Origin: Devosia sp.
GTDB lineage: Bacteria; Pseudomonadota; Alphaproteobacteria; Rhizobiales; Devosiaceae
Length of the DNA: 64,000 nucleotides
Assembly: GCA_016713105.1 (NCBI GenBank)
Contig: JADJPS010000017.1
Span: forward strand, 186,001-250,000
Direction of reading: 5' to 3'
Translations under genes and position numbers: made by a program
Part shown: positions 52,297-62,210 of the stretch, one piece after another
Position numbering within the stretch: the stretch's first letter is position 1
Layout: each line of letters starts with the position of its first letter
The notes under the pieces: model-generated
Seen by the model: the letters and a program-made list of their open reading frames with translations, nothing else
Told to the model about the DNA's origin: nothing
Databases searched by the model: none

Positions 52297-53527
52297 TCAG
52301 ACTCCGACCTCGCGCCGCTGCTCGATGAGGCGCCAGTCGGGCGTGGCGTAGACGCATTCGAACATCTCGCGGACGCTGGGCTTGGACTGGCCCAGCGTGC
52401 CGATCGCCTCGGCAGCCTTGACCGCGGTGCGCACCGCTTCGGCATGCTCGTTTTGCAGCGCGTCGTGCTGCGCACCGGACCATTCGCCGCTCGAGCACAG
52501 ATGCTGCCTGAGCCGCTCGATCGGATCGCCGAGCGGCCAGTGTGCCGCCTCGTCGGCGGGGCGATAGCGCGTCGGATCGTCGCTCGTCGAATGCTCGGCC
52601 ACCCGGTAGGTGACGAACTCGATGAGGGTGGCGCCCAGCCCACGGCGTGCCCGTTCGGCCGCCCAGCGCGTCGCGGCGAGGACGGCGATGAGGTCGTTAC
52701 CGTCGACCCGCAGTCCCGGCAGCCCGTAGCCGACCGCCCGCGCCGCGAACGTCGTCTAGTCCCCGCCGGCGGTGCCCTAGAAGGTCGAAATGGCCCACTG
52801 GTTGTTGGTGACGCACAGGATCACCGGCGCGCGGTAGACCGCGGCAAAGGTCAGCGCCTCGTGGAAATCACCCTCGGCGGTCGTGCCTTCCCCGATGTAC
52901 CCGATGGCAACCCGGTCGTCGCCGCTGTAGGCCGACGCCATGGCCCAGCCGACGGCGTGCCCAATGCGGCTGCCGACATTGCCCGAGAGCGAGTAAAAGC
53001 CGTAGTCGCGCGCAGAGTAGAGGATCGGCAACTGCCGTCCCTGCAGCGGGTCGGCGGCGTTCGAGAAGATCTGGTTGACGAGATCGACCAGCGGGTAGTC
53101 CCGTGCCATGAGGTAGCTGACCAGCCGGTAGGTGGGGGAAACACATGTCGTCGCGGCGCAGCACCAGCGAGGGGCCGGCGCCCAGCGCCTCCTCGCCGGT
53201 CGACTTCATGAAGAACGAGGTCTTGCCCTGCCGGTGCGCCTTGAACAGCCGCTCGTCGAAGGCGCGCGTCAGCATCATGGCCGAGAGGGCGCGGCGCAAC
53301 AGTCCCGGCTCGACCCCCTCGCCCCACGGTCCGACTGCGACCCCGTTCTCGTTGAGCACGCGCACGAGGCCATAGGGCAGGTCGCGCAGCTCCAAGGCCG
53401 GCGCCGCGATATCCGGCCGCCGTGTTGCGCCGGCCGGCGGAACCTCGATGTGGCTGAAATCGGGCGGATCCCCGGGACGCGACCGCGGGACAGGGATGTA
53501 GAGGATTGCCGCCGGAGGACCAAACAT
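52297..53527 (-). pseudogene. bkdA1: branched-chain keto acid dehydrogenase E1 alpha, two amber codons and a frameshift
   Basis: Thiamine-diphosphate E1 alpha of about 410 residues: FFMKSTGEEALG, the ThDP motif region GEGTTAEGDFHEALTFAA and NNQWAISTF. Downstream the frame is broken by TAG at 52777-52779 and TAG at 52756-52758, exactly where the family has Gln (STF-Q-GTAGGD-Q-TTFAARA), so CAG became TAG twice within 24 bases. An extra G in the G run 53134-53138 shifts the frame at FPTYRLVSYL. ATG 53527 has an AAGGTGG site. The gene heads the operon and is divergent from an Lrp regulator. Confidence 0.8.
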
Positions 53528-53656
53528 TACCGACCACCTTGTTGCCCGGTCAGCTTGGCACCCGGTCGCTTGGGACGAAAATGCTTTGTTGGCTATGCAG
53601 CGCGCACATTGTGCAATACCATTGCACTCTATTAGCATGAGTTAGGACGATATTGC

Positions 53657-54107
53657 ATGGATGAGGTCGACTGGAAAATCCTGCGTATCCTGCAGGAGTC
53701 TCCGCAGATCTCGGCGGTCGAGCTGGCCGACCAGGTCGGTCTGTCGCACGCCCTGCTGGCGGCGGTGAAACGCATGGAGGAGTTGGGCGTCATCCGCGAG
53801 CGCGCCATCATCCTCGATTCCCGCAAGGTCGATCGCGCCATCAGCGTGTTCGCCCATATCCGGCTGAAGCAGCACGACGAGGAGACGCTTGACGCGTTTG
53901 AGCGGGTCACCTCCGAACGTCCGGAGATCGTCGACTGCTTCTCGATGAGTGGGGAGAGCGATTATCTGTTGCGCGTCGTCGTCCGCAACGTCGACGAGTA
54001 CGAAAGCCTGCTCCGCACGACCCTGCTCCACCTGCCGGGCCTTGCCTCCATCAACTCGAGCTTCGCGCTCAAGTGCGGTGAAGAACACGACCCGGCTGCC
54101 GATCTAG
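53657..54107 (+). CDS. Lrp/AsnC-family regulator, probable bkd regulator
   Basis: Lrp-type regulator of about 149 residues: helix-turn-helix at 1-60 (MDEVDWKILRILQESPQIS, KRMEELGVIRERAI) and a RAM effector domain (FSMSGESDYLLRVVV). An extra A at 54071-54072 shifts the end; removing it gives the normal terminus FALSAVKNTTRLPI and TAG at 54105-54107. As written the frame runs on antisense through the next gene. Divergent from bkdA1, the position of bkdR in pseudomonads, where Lrp-like BkdR activates the operon in response to branched-chain amino acids. Its stop shares a CTAG with the convergent gene's stop. Confidence 0.83.
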
Positions 54108-56171
54108 CCGCGCGTGGCCGGACGGAACAGGTCGCTGCCAGTCTTGCCGCGCCAATGATCCAGTCGTTCCGCGACGACATCCCAGCCGATGTCGCTCGCC
54201 CAGTGCATCGGACCGCCCTTGGCCCGCGGAAGCGTAGCCAGTACCCAGATCACGTCGATGTCGGACGCGCTGTTCGCGACCGCCTCCTCGAGTGTGCGCA
54301 TCCCCTCGTTGACCATCGGGTAGTGCGTTCGCTCGATGATTTCGGTTGCCTCGATGTCTCGCCGTTGCACCCCGCGGCGACGGGCTTCCTCATGGATGAG
54401 CCGGGTGACATCCTCATCCGGAAGCGGGGTGCGGCTGCCCGGCTCGTAGCGGTAGAATCCGCGGCCGGACTTCTGTCCGAAACGCCCCTGGGCACAGAGC
54501 TCATCGGCAATGGCGAGCGCCTTGCCCTGCGCCTTGCGGGCACGCCAGCTGATGTCGAGTCCGGCCATGTCCCACATCTCGAAGGGACCCATGGGCCAGC
54601 CGAACTCACGGAACGTCCGATCCACATCCTGGAGCATGGCGCCTTCGATCACGAGGTCGATCATCTGCGCATTGCGCGCGCCCAGCATGCGGTTGCCCAC
54701 GAAACCGTGACAGACACCCACGGGGACCGGGACCTTGCCGATGCGCCTCGAGACCGCGATGGCGGTCGCCAGCACCGCGGGGTCGGTCCGGTTCGCCCGC
54801 ACGACCTCGACCACCCGCATGACGTTGGCGGGCGAGAAGAAGTGCATGCCAACGACATCCTCGGGCCGGCCGGTTGCCGCGGCGATCTCGTTCACGTCGA
54901 GATACGACGTATTGGTCGCGAGGATGGCGCCGGGCCGGCATACGGCATCGAGGCGAGCAAAGACCCCCGCTTGACCTCCATGTCCTCGAACGCGGCCTCC
55001 ACCACGAGATCGCACGAGGCAAGCATGCTGTAGTCGGTCGTCCCGACGACGCGGGCTCGGCGCGCCGCTGCCGCCTCGGGCGGCAGTGATCCGCGCGATA
55101 CCGAGCCGGCATAGAGCGTGTCGACTCGTCCGAGGCCCGCCGCGAGGGCGCCACTATCGCGTTCAACGACGGCCACCGGCAGGCCGGCCGCCGCGAACGC
55201 CATCGCGATGCCCGTTCCCATCGTGCCCGCCCCGATGACGCCGATGCTTTCGACGGGCCTCGGCCGGGCGGCCTTCGCCGCCGCGCGTCCCGCGCTGCGC
55301 TCGGCAAAGAACATGTGCCGGAGCGCGCGGCTCTCTTTGCCCTGGCGCAGACGCTCGAAGATGCGCCGCTCCTCGGCGAAGGCGGCGTCCTCGTCCATGG
55401 TCAGGCTGTTGCGTATCGCCGCCACGCAGGCGGCGGGAGCCTCGAGGTCCTTGTTCTTGGCAAGCAGCTCCGCCGCGAGGACGTCGAAGTCCGGCAGGGG
55501 CGTTGCCGCCCTGGCGTGTTTTCGCCCGCCTGCCGACCGCAGCCCGGCTTCCGCGGCCTCACGCAACATCTCGATCATTGCAGCGCGGGGGTGGTCGCCG
55601 ACGACCTTGTCGACGAGGCCAAGCCCGAGCGCCTCTGCCGCGGCGACAGGCTCGCCAGAGAGGATCATGCGCAGTGCCCGTTCCGCCCCGATGAGGCGCG
55701 GCAGATAGACAGTGCCTCCAGCGCCCGGGATCAGGCCCAGCTGCACTTCGGGGAAGCCGAGCCGGCACCCGGCGTCGGCGACCCGCAGGCGACAGGCGAG
55801 TGCAAGCTCGAGCCCTCCGCCGAGCACGTTGCCGTGCAGCGCTGCGGCGGTCGGCTTTGACAATCCCCGCAAGGTGGCGATCAGCTCGCGCAGCGTCGGC
55901 GATTCCGCCGGCTTGTCGAACTCGGCAATATCGGCGCCGACGCAGAGGTCCGGCCCGCCGCGGCGAGTCCGATGGCCGAGACGGTGACGTCGCCGTCGAG
56001 GCCGAGGAGCGCGTCGCGCAGGGCCCGGCGGACCGCGATCCCCAGCGCATTCACCGGCGGATTGTCGACGACGAGCACTGCCACATGCCCCGCGCGCTCG
56101 ACCCGCACGACGACGGCTCCGGCATCTGCCTCGCCGGCCGCTGCCGGCGTACCGCCCCGAACCTCCCCCAT
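54104..56171 (-). CDS. bifunctional enoyl-CoA hydratase/3-hydroxyacyl-CoA dehydrogenase, frameshifted
   Basis: FadJ/FadB-type multifunctional protein of about 690 residues: an N-terminal crotonase domain (VDNPPVNALG, HGNVLGGGLELALACRLRV, GLIPGAGGTVYLPRLIG), a Rossmann domain (IGVIGAGTMGTGIAMAFA) and a hydroxyacyl dehydrogenase C-terminal domain (HFFSPANVMRVVEVV, GFVGNRML). Two frame breaks, near 55955 (before the expected GADIAEF) and near 54963-54971 (EDMEVK to FARLDAV). Start ATG 56171 overlaps the acyl-CoA dehydrogenase stop. With its neighbours it would turn crotonyl-CoA into acetoacetyl-CoA. Confidence 0.85.
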
Positions 56172-57374
56172 CAGAAGAAAGCCTGATGCCCGGTGATGGC
56201 GCGTCCGAGGATCAGCGCGTGCACGTCGTGGGTCCCCTCGTAGGTGTTCACGGTCTCGAGGTTCTGCGCGTGACGGATGACGTGGTACTCGCTCTGGATG
56301 CCGTTGCCGCCGTGCATGTCGCGCGCCGCGCGCGCGATGTCGAGCGCCTTGCCGGCATTGTTGCGCTTGATCAGCGAGATCATCTCCGGCGCCATGCGGC
56401 CTTCATCAAGCAAACGCCCGAGGCGCAGTGCGGCTTGCAGGCCAAGCGCGATGTCAGTCTGCATGTCGGCGAGTTTCTTCTGGTAGAGTTGCGTCGCCGC
56501 AAGCGGCCGCCCGAACTGATGTCGGTCAAGACCGTATTGACGTGCCCTTGCCGGCAGTCCTCGGCCGCGCCCATCGCCCCCAGGCAATACCGAAGCGCGC
56601 CCGGTTGAGACTGCCGCACGGGGCGGACAGTCCCAGTGCATCCGGGAGCATCGCCTCCTCACCGACCTCGACATTGTCGAGGACGACCTCTCCTGTCGTG
56701 GACGTGCGAAGCGACAGTTTCCCATCAATCCTTGGCGCGGAAAGACCCTTGGTGCCCTTCTCAAGCACGAAACCTCTCACCTTGCCGCCGTCGGCGTCGG
56801 ACTTTGCCCAGATGACGAAGACATCGGCAATCGGCGCGTTGGAGATCCAGGTCTTGCTGCCATTCAGGCGGTAGCCGCCTTCGATGCGCCTGGCCGTTGT
56901 CTTCATGCCCGCCGGGTCGGAGCCGGCATCGGGTTCGGTCAGGCCAAAGCAGCCGATCCATTCGCCCCTGGCGAGTTTCGGCAGGAACTTCCGGCGCTGC
57001 GCTTCCGAACCATAGGCAAGGATCGGCTGCATCACGAGCGACGACTGCACGCTCATCATTGACCTGAAGCCCGAGTCGACCCGCTCGATCTCCCGCGAGA
57101 TGAGGCCGTACGACACGTAGTTCGCGCCGATCCCTCCATACTCCTCCGGTATCGTCACCCCAAGCAGGCCGGCATCGCCCATCTCGCGGAAGATCGCCGG
57201 ATCGGTTGTCTCATGCAGGTATGCATCTATGACCCTCGGCCGCAGCGACCGCTGCGCAAACTCGGCCGCCGCATCCGCGAGCAGGCGCTCATCCTGGGTC
57301 AACTGCTCCCCAAGCAACAGGGGATCCTGCCAGTCGTAACTCGGGCGTTCGGTCACTTGAGATCGGTGCTCCAT
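56171..57374 (-). CDS. glutaryl-CoA dehydrogenase-like acyl-CoA dehydrogenase, frameshifted
   Basis: FAD enzyme of about 400 residues closest in pattern to glutaryl-CoA dehydrogenase: YDWQDPLLLGEQLTQDE, FREMGDAGLLGVTIPEEYGG, ESGFRSMMSVQSSL-like RVDSGFRSMMSVQSS, GCFGLTEPDAGSDP, and catalytic Glu in TYEGTHDVH. Two indels near 56600 and 56545 break the stretch GIAWGAMGAAEDC to ARQYGLDRHQFGRPL. Start ATG 57374. Pairing with a class III CoA-transferase suggests activation of glutarate followed by oxidative decarboxylation to crotonyl-CoA. Confidence 0.83.
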
Positions 57375-57396
57375 TCTTTCGGTGTCGTCAGGCGCG

Positions 57397-58571
57397 TCAC
57401 TTCCAGGCGCCGGAGCTGCCGACGCGGGATTTGATCTCTTCATTGTGCTCGCCGAGCATCGGCGGCCGGATCGCTTCGGGCCGGTCGCCGTCGAGACGCC
57501 AGGCCGGTCGAAGCAGCGGCACATCGCCAGCCGTCGGATGCTTGACCGCCGTGACCAACCCGGCCGAGGTGGCGCGCGCCCCGGTAAGGGGCTGCGTAGA
57601 GCCGCCGACTTCGCCGCAGGGAATGCCGGCACGGGCAAGGCCGGCAAGGAAGGTACTGCGATCGTGTCGGGCGAGCTCCCGTTCGAGTTCGGCAAGCAGC
57701 TCGCTCCGATGCAGGAGCCGCTGCAGGTTTGTGCCGAAACGCGGATCGTCGGCAAGGTCGGGCCGCTCGACCACGTTTCGGCACAGGGCCTGATAGTGTC
57801 GCTCGGTGCCCGCCCCAAGGATGAACGCCCCGTCGCGCGCCGTGAACACCCCGTAGGGAAAGATCGAGGATGGAAGTTGCCGTAGCGTGGACTTTCACTG
57901 CCGCCGATCAGCGCATCAAGCGCAAAATACGCGGTCGAAGTCAGCCCGACATCGAACAGGGCGACATCGATGCGCCGTCCCTCGCCACGCGACTTTGCCG
58001 CGAGCACGGCTGCCAGGATGGCCTGAGCCGCCGCCATGCCCGTGAGGATGTCGACGACCGGCAGGCCGAACTTCAGCGGCCCGTCATCGGGATGGCCGTT
58101 GATGGACATGAGCCCTGTTTCGCCCTGCAGCACCAGGTCATAACCGGGACGTGCCGACTCATCACCCGCCCGGTCGTAGCCGGAGATCGCGCAGTAAACG
58201 AGTGATGGACGGAGGACCTTGAGCGCATCGAAGCCGAGCCCGAAGCGCTCCATGGTCCCGGCCTTGAAGTTCTCGACAACGACGTCCGCGTCCCGCACGA
58301 GGGCCGTCAGGACCTCGCGGTCGGCGGCGAGGCCGAGGTCCAGCGTGATCGATCGCTTGTTGCGATTGAAAGCGTAGAAATACGAGGTGTCGCCCTTGCC
58401 GATCTCGACGCCCCAGCCTCTGGTCCCGTCGCCCACGCCGGGCTCTTCGACCTTGATGACGTCGGCGCCGAGGTCGGCCAGCACCATTGTGCTCAGGGGC
58501 CCTGCCAGCACGCGGGATAGGTCAAGTACCCTGATGCCTTTGAGCGGTGCGTCCACGGATACTTCCCTCAT
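57397..58571 (-). CDS. class III CoA-transferase (CaiB/BaiF family), frameshifted
   Basis: Family III CoA-transferase of about 390 residues: LKGIRVLDLSRVLAGPLSTM, LADLGADVIKVE, YFYAFNRNKRSITLDL, PSLVYCAISGYD with the catalytic Asp further on (GYDLVLQGETGLM). A single missing base near 57855 splits it at RSFPYGVFTARDG. Adjacent to a glutaryl-CoA dehydrogenase-like gene, the usual partner of succinyl-CoA:glutarate CoA-transferase, though dicarboxylates such as itaconate are possible. ATG 58571 chosen after comparing family N termini. Confidence 0.84.
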
Positions 58572-58620
58572 GGCCGCCGAGCGCTGCAATCCCGCGCCCT
58601 GGCAGCACCTGGAACCGCCG

Positions 58621-59142
58621 TCATCGGATGAACTGGTTCACGTAGTCGGCACCCAGGCCGCAGCCGATGAAGTGCTCGCGGCAACGATCGATCTTCGTGA
58701 AGACGTCATCGTAGCCTGTCGTCTTGCCGAAGGGGTCGACGTAGATCATCGCACCATCGACCTTGAAGAGGGTGATCATCTCATCGTCGTTGTCGACGAC
58801 GAGCGTATGTGTCTCTCCCGGCGGTTCGTAGACGTAGGAGCCGGGCTCGGCCACCCAGTCATGCTCGAGATAGTGCCAGCACCCCTTGACGACCCAGCCG
58901 TGGACCGCCTTGGGATGCCGGTGCCGGGTCAGCACACCCGCCCGCCGTACCTTGAGCAGCGTGACCCAGAAGCCCTGACTCGCCGACAGGCATAGCGGCC
59001 TGAACCACACATTGGGCTGTTGCGGGACCCACTGGGGGTCGTTGTCGGCGGCGATCGCGCGCGGAATGACGATCTCCCTGGCGCAATCTGCGGGCATCCC
59101 CAGCTGATACGGCACGAGTTCGTCTGCTGGACTGTCCGTCAT
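58621..59142 (-). CDS. cupin, 2,4'-dihydroxyacetophenone dioxygenase-like
   Basis: A 173-residue single-cupin protein. Metal-binding pattern: RHRHPKAVHGWVVKG (His pair and a third His) and GETHTL in the second motif; the order HRHP, VHGWV, YLEHDWVA, EPPGETHTLVVD recalls 2,4'-dihydroxyacetophenone dioxygenases and related diketone-cleaving Fe enzymes. The substrate is not determined. It is divergent from a LysR regulator and close to hydantoinase/acetophenone-carboxylase-like genes, so an aromatic or aliphatic ketone pathway is plausible. ATG 59142; 49 bases separate it from the CoA-transferase gene. Confidence 0.75.
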   Translation of the reverse strand: MTDSPADELVPYQLGMPADCAREIVIPRAIAADNDPQWVPQQPNVWFRPLCLSASQGFWVTLLKVRRAGVLTRHRHPKAVHGWVVKGCWHYLEHDWVAEPGSYVYEPPGETHTLVVDNDDEMITLFKVDGAMIYVDPFGKTTGYDDVFTKIDRCREHFIGCGLGADYVNQFIR

Positions 59143-59370
59143 GGTCCGACCTCCCGATGTGGCTTCTGTGCAGGCTTCCGACGGGCAACCACCTGTCGCC
59201 CTCACGGGCATATGGACAGAGCGCTCGTCGACGGGCACGAGGCTATGCAGTGCTGGCAACCTCAGTCCAATCGATAATCTGAATGCTCGACTTCGACATG
59301 CTTGATGATTTTCGGTCGGGTGCCTCAGCACCGGTTGACTCCCGCTCACATATTCGATCCATTTGAACTC

Positions 59371-60347
59371 ATGCGCGGCGAAATGAAGCGACCTAATATC
59401 CTGCGGCAGAACCTCGGCCTGCTGGTGGCTTTCGATGCTCTCATTACGGAAGGTAACGCCACCAAGGCGGCAGAGCGGCTCTCGCTCGGGCAGCCGGCGG
59501 TGTCCCACCTGCTCGGCAGGCTGCGCGAGATCTTCAGCGACCGGCTCTTCGACCGGACGCGCGACGGCCTGGTGCCGACCCGCCGCGCCCGCGAGCTCCA
59601 CGCCAAGCTGGTGCCGCACCTCAAGGGACTCGAGGCGCTGTTCGTGCAGGACAACAGCTTCGACCCCATCAGCACGGAACGGGTGTTCCGGCTCGTTGTC
59701 TCCGACATGGTTCAGGTCTACTTCATCCCGGGCCTGCTGCGCGCCGCAGAGAGCGCAGCACCGGGCATCAGCTTCGTCACCGTGCCCATCGATTCCAATC
59801 TCGTCACCGAGCACATAGAACGGGATGAAGTCGACCTTGCCATAAACCACTGTCCCGATCCCGCGCCGTGGATCCGCACCTGCCCGCTGTTCGAAGTCGA
59901 GTATATGTGCTGGTACAATCCGGCGTGCGGTGAGGCCCCCTCAACGATCGACAGGTTCATGGCCCGGCCACAGGTTTCGGTGACGTACAGGGGGCCACGG
60001 CCAGTCCCGTTGCTGACGCCCTGCACAAGCAGGGGCTCTCGCGCAAGGTGAGCATCGGAACGTTCACCTACCTTGCGGCGGCGGCCATCGCGTCCAGGTC
60101 AAACGCAGTCGTGGTGGGGCCCGCGGGCATCTATCAGCAGGCGTTTCATGAGAAGGGTCTCGAAGGCTGCCCTCCGCCTTTTCCCGTCGACAAGCTGCCG
60201 ATGTCACTGGTCTGGCACGAGCGCTGGGACGACGACCCGGGATCTGCGTGGCTTCGTTCGCTGCTGGTGGATGTCAACGGCCAGTTGCACCGGGACGCGA
60301 ACGTTCGGCTTCCGGCCGCTTCCGGGCGCGGGACAGCCGTCAGCTAG
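59371..60347 (+). CDS. LysR-family regulator, frameshifted
   Basis: LysR regulator of the NodD/LinR branch, about 325 residues: helix-turn-helix NLGLLVAFDALITEGNATKAAERL and a C-terminal effector domain. A one-base loss in the G run near 59991-59994 shifts the frame between VSVTYRG and DALHKQGLSRKVSIGT; the second half then reads normally to TAG at 60345-60347. Start at ATG 59371 (12 bases later another ATG is possible). It lies between the cupin gene and hyuB and probably controls one or both. Its 3' end overlaps the end of hyuB. Confidence 0.8.
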
Positions 60348-62149
60348 GTCGGTCGGCACGCGCCTGCGCCAATTCCTGTCGTCGACGCGCGGTGGCCTCG
60401 CGATCGATCTCCAGCCTGCCGGTCGTCTGGTCCCGGGCGAGCACGACCCCGTAGGATCAAAGGCACGTGTACCTGTGATCCAGCCCTCTTCGACGCGGTC
60501 GCGCACCAGTTCGGGAGCGCGCTCGAGCGGGTCGCCAAAGCCACCTCCCCCCACGCTGTGGAAATGAGGGCCCCGCCCGGCATGATCGTGACATCGGCGG
60601 CGCTCGGTACGACCATGCGCTCGCCCTCAGCGTTCTCGACCCACGCACACATGGCGCCGCCTTTCCCGCCGCCCACCACGCCCCGTGGCGGAAAGACCCG
60701 CGAGGCACTATTCGTCATGACGCGGAGCGCATCGCGCAACGGCCGCAACACGCATTCCGAGCCGGGCGCACCTTCCCACGTGCCGGCACCGCCGCTGTCG
60801 GGCCGGATCTCCATCCTCTCGACATAGAGCGGTTGCTGCCGCTCGGTAATCTCCACGCTCGACTGCATCAGTCCGCCGGCGCTGCCGCTGGTGCCATAGG
60901 TGAACCATCCGTCGTGCCCCGAGAGGGCCGGGCCGCCCCAGTGCCCGAGCAGCAACTGGTTGACGAAGTAGCGGCCGCGGCTCGAGTCGAAGCCGCTCAC
61001 CACTCCGGCCGAGGCCGGTATGCCGACCGAGCTGCCGGCCATGCCAAGTCCGTGTCCAAGATCGGCCATGCCCTCGTGGATCGCGGCCATGGTCATGTGA
61101 CACAGGTCGGTGGTCGAGCTCGGCGTCGCCGACGGGTACCTTGGCAGTCCGATTGCCGCGCCCTCGCGCAGCAGGATCCTGACGCGATCGAAGGCGCCGG
61201 TGCAGCGGGGCACTTCGGGCCCGAGGAACACGAAGACGCCCTGCCGGCAGGCCCCCAGGGCAATGGCCTCGGTAAGGTTGATTCCGAGCGGCAGGCTGTC
61301 CTCGTTGTCGGTGAGGTCGACGGTGACGAGTTCACCCGCAGGGTCGACCTCGATCCTCACCCGGACCGGAAAGCCCTCGGGATACCCAACGATCGGATCG
61401 TACAGAAGCTCCTTGCGCACCTCGCCGGCCGGCAGGGCGCGGATCGCCTGTCGCGCCATGCGCTCGGCGTAGAGCTGGTATTGGTCCATGAACCCGAGGA
61501 AGACGTCTGTGCCGTGCTTGCCGCAGATCTCCCCGATCCGGCGCTGCCCGACGCGGACCGCGGCCAGGATGGCGAGGTAGTCGCCGTAGAAGTGGTCCGG
61601 CACCCGGATATTCGCCTTGCACAGGTCGAGGACGTCCGGGATGTCCCGGTAGTCCCGCTGCACGCGTATGCAGGGGAGGATCAAACCCTCCTGGTACACG
61701 TCCGCAGCCGTCGGATTGTAGGTCGTGGGGGTCGAAAAACCGATGTCGCTGAGATGGGCACGCGCCACCGCGTATCCGAGAAGCGTGCCGTCGACGACCA
61801 CCGGGCTGCACAGCGTGAGGTCGGCGCAATGGGTGTTGCCCATGTAGCCGCTGTTGTTCGCAAAGCAGTCACCCGCCTCGATGCCGTCGCCAAACTTCTT
61901 GACGACGGCGCGCGGGATCAGGTCGATCGAATTGAGGTGCAGCGGCAGGCCGCCGACCGAGGTGCTGACGGTTCGGAACGCGCGGTCGACGAAGGTGCAT
62001 GAGAAGTCGAAGGCGGTGTTGATGATGCCGGCCCGCCCCGACCTCAGCAGCGCGTTCGACATCTCACGGCAGCACGATTCGATACTGCGCTGCAGGACGA
62101 TCATCGTCAGAAGGTCCAGCTCACCTGCCGATGGCGTCTCAGCACTCAT
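60340..62149 (-). CDS. HyuB-type hydantoinase/ketone carboxylase subunit, frameshifted near the end
   Basis: Hydantoinase B/oxoprolinase-family protein of about 600 residues (FVDRAFRTVSTSVGGLPLH, HCADLTLCSPVV, GKHGTDVFLGFMDQY, GRYFVNQLLLGHWGGPAL, SGGAGTWEGAPG). The last 70 codons are broken at about 60565 and about 60450-60475; repaired, the end reads VGGGGFGDPLERAPELV and YGVVLARDQTTGRLEIDRE. Family members form the large subunits of hydantoinases, 5-oxoprolinases, and acetone or acetophenone carboxylases. Partner gene hyuA is upstream, 61 bases away. Confidence 0.85.
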
Positions 62150-62210
62150 TCCGGGTCCTCACGCATCGGGGCGGGGGCAGGCAGGCGTGGACACCGCGGC
62201 GGGAGGGGCG

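Noticed and set aside
54108..55033. Long C-terminal extension of the Lrp regulator
   Set aside because: Removing one base restores a normal Lrp terminus, and the extension is the antisense of the hydroxyacyl-CoA dehydrogenase domain.
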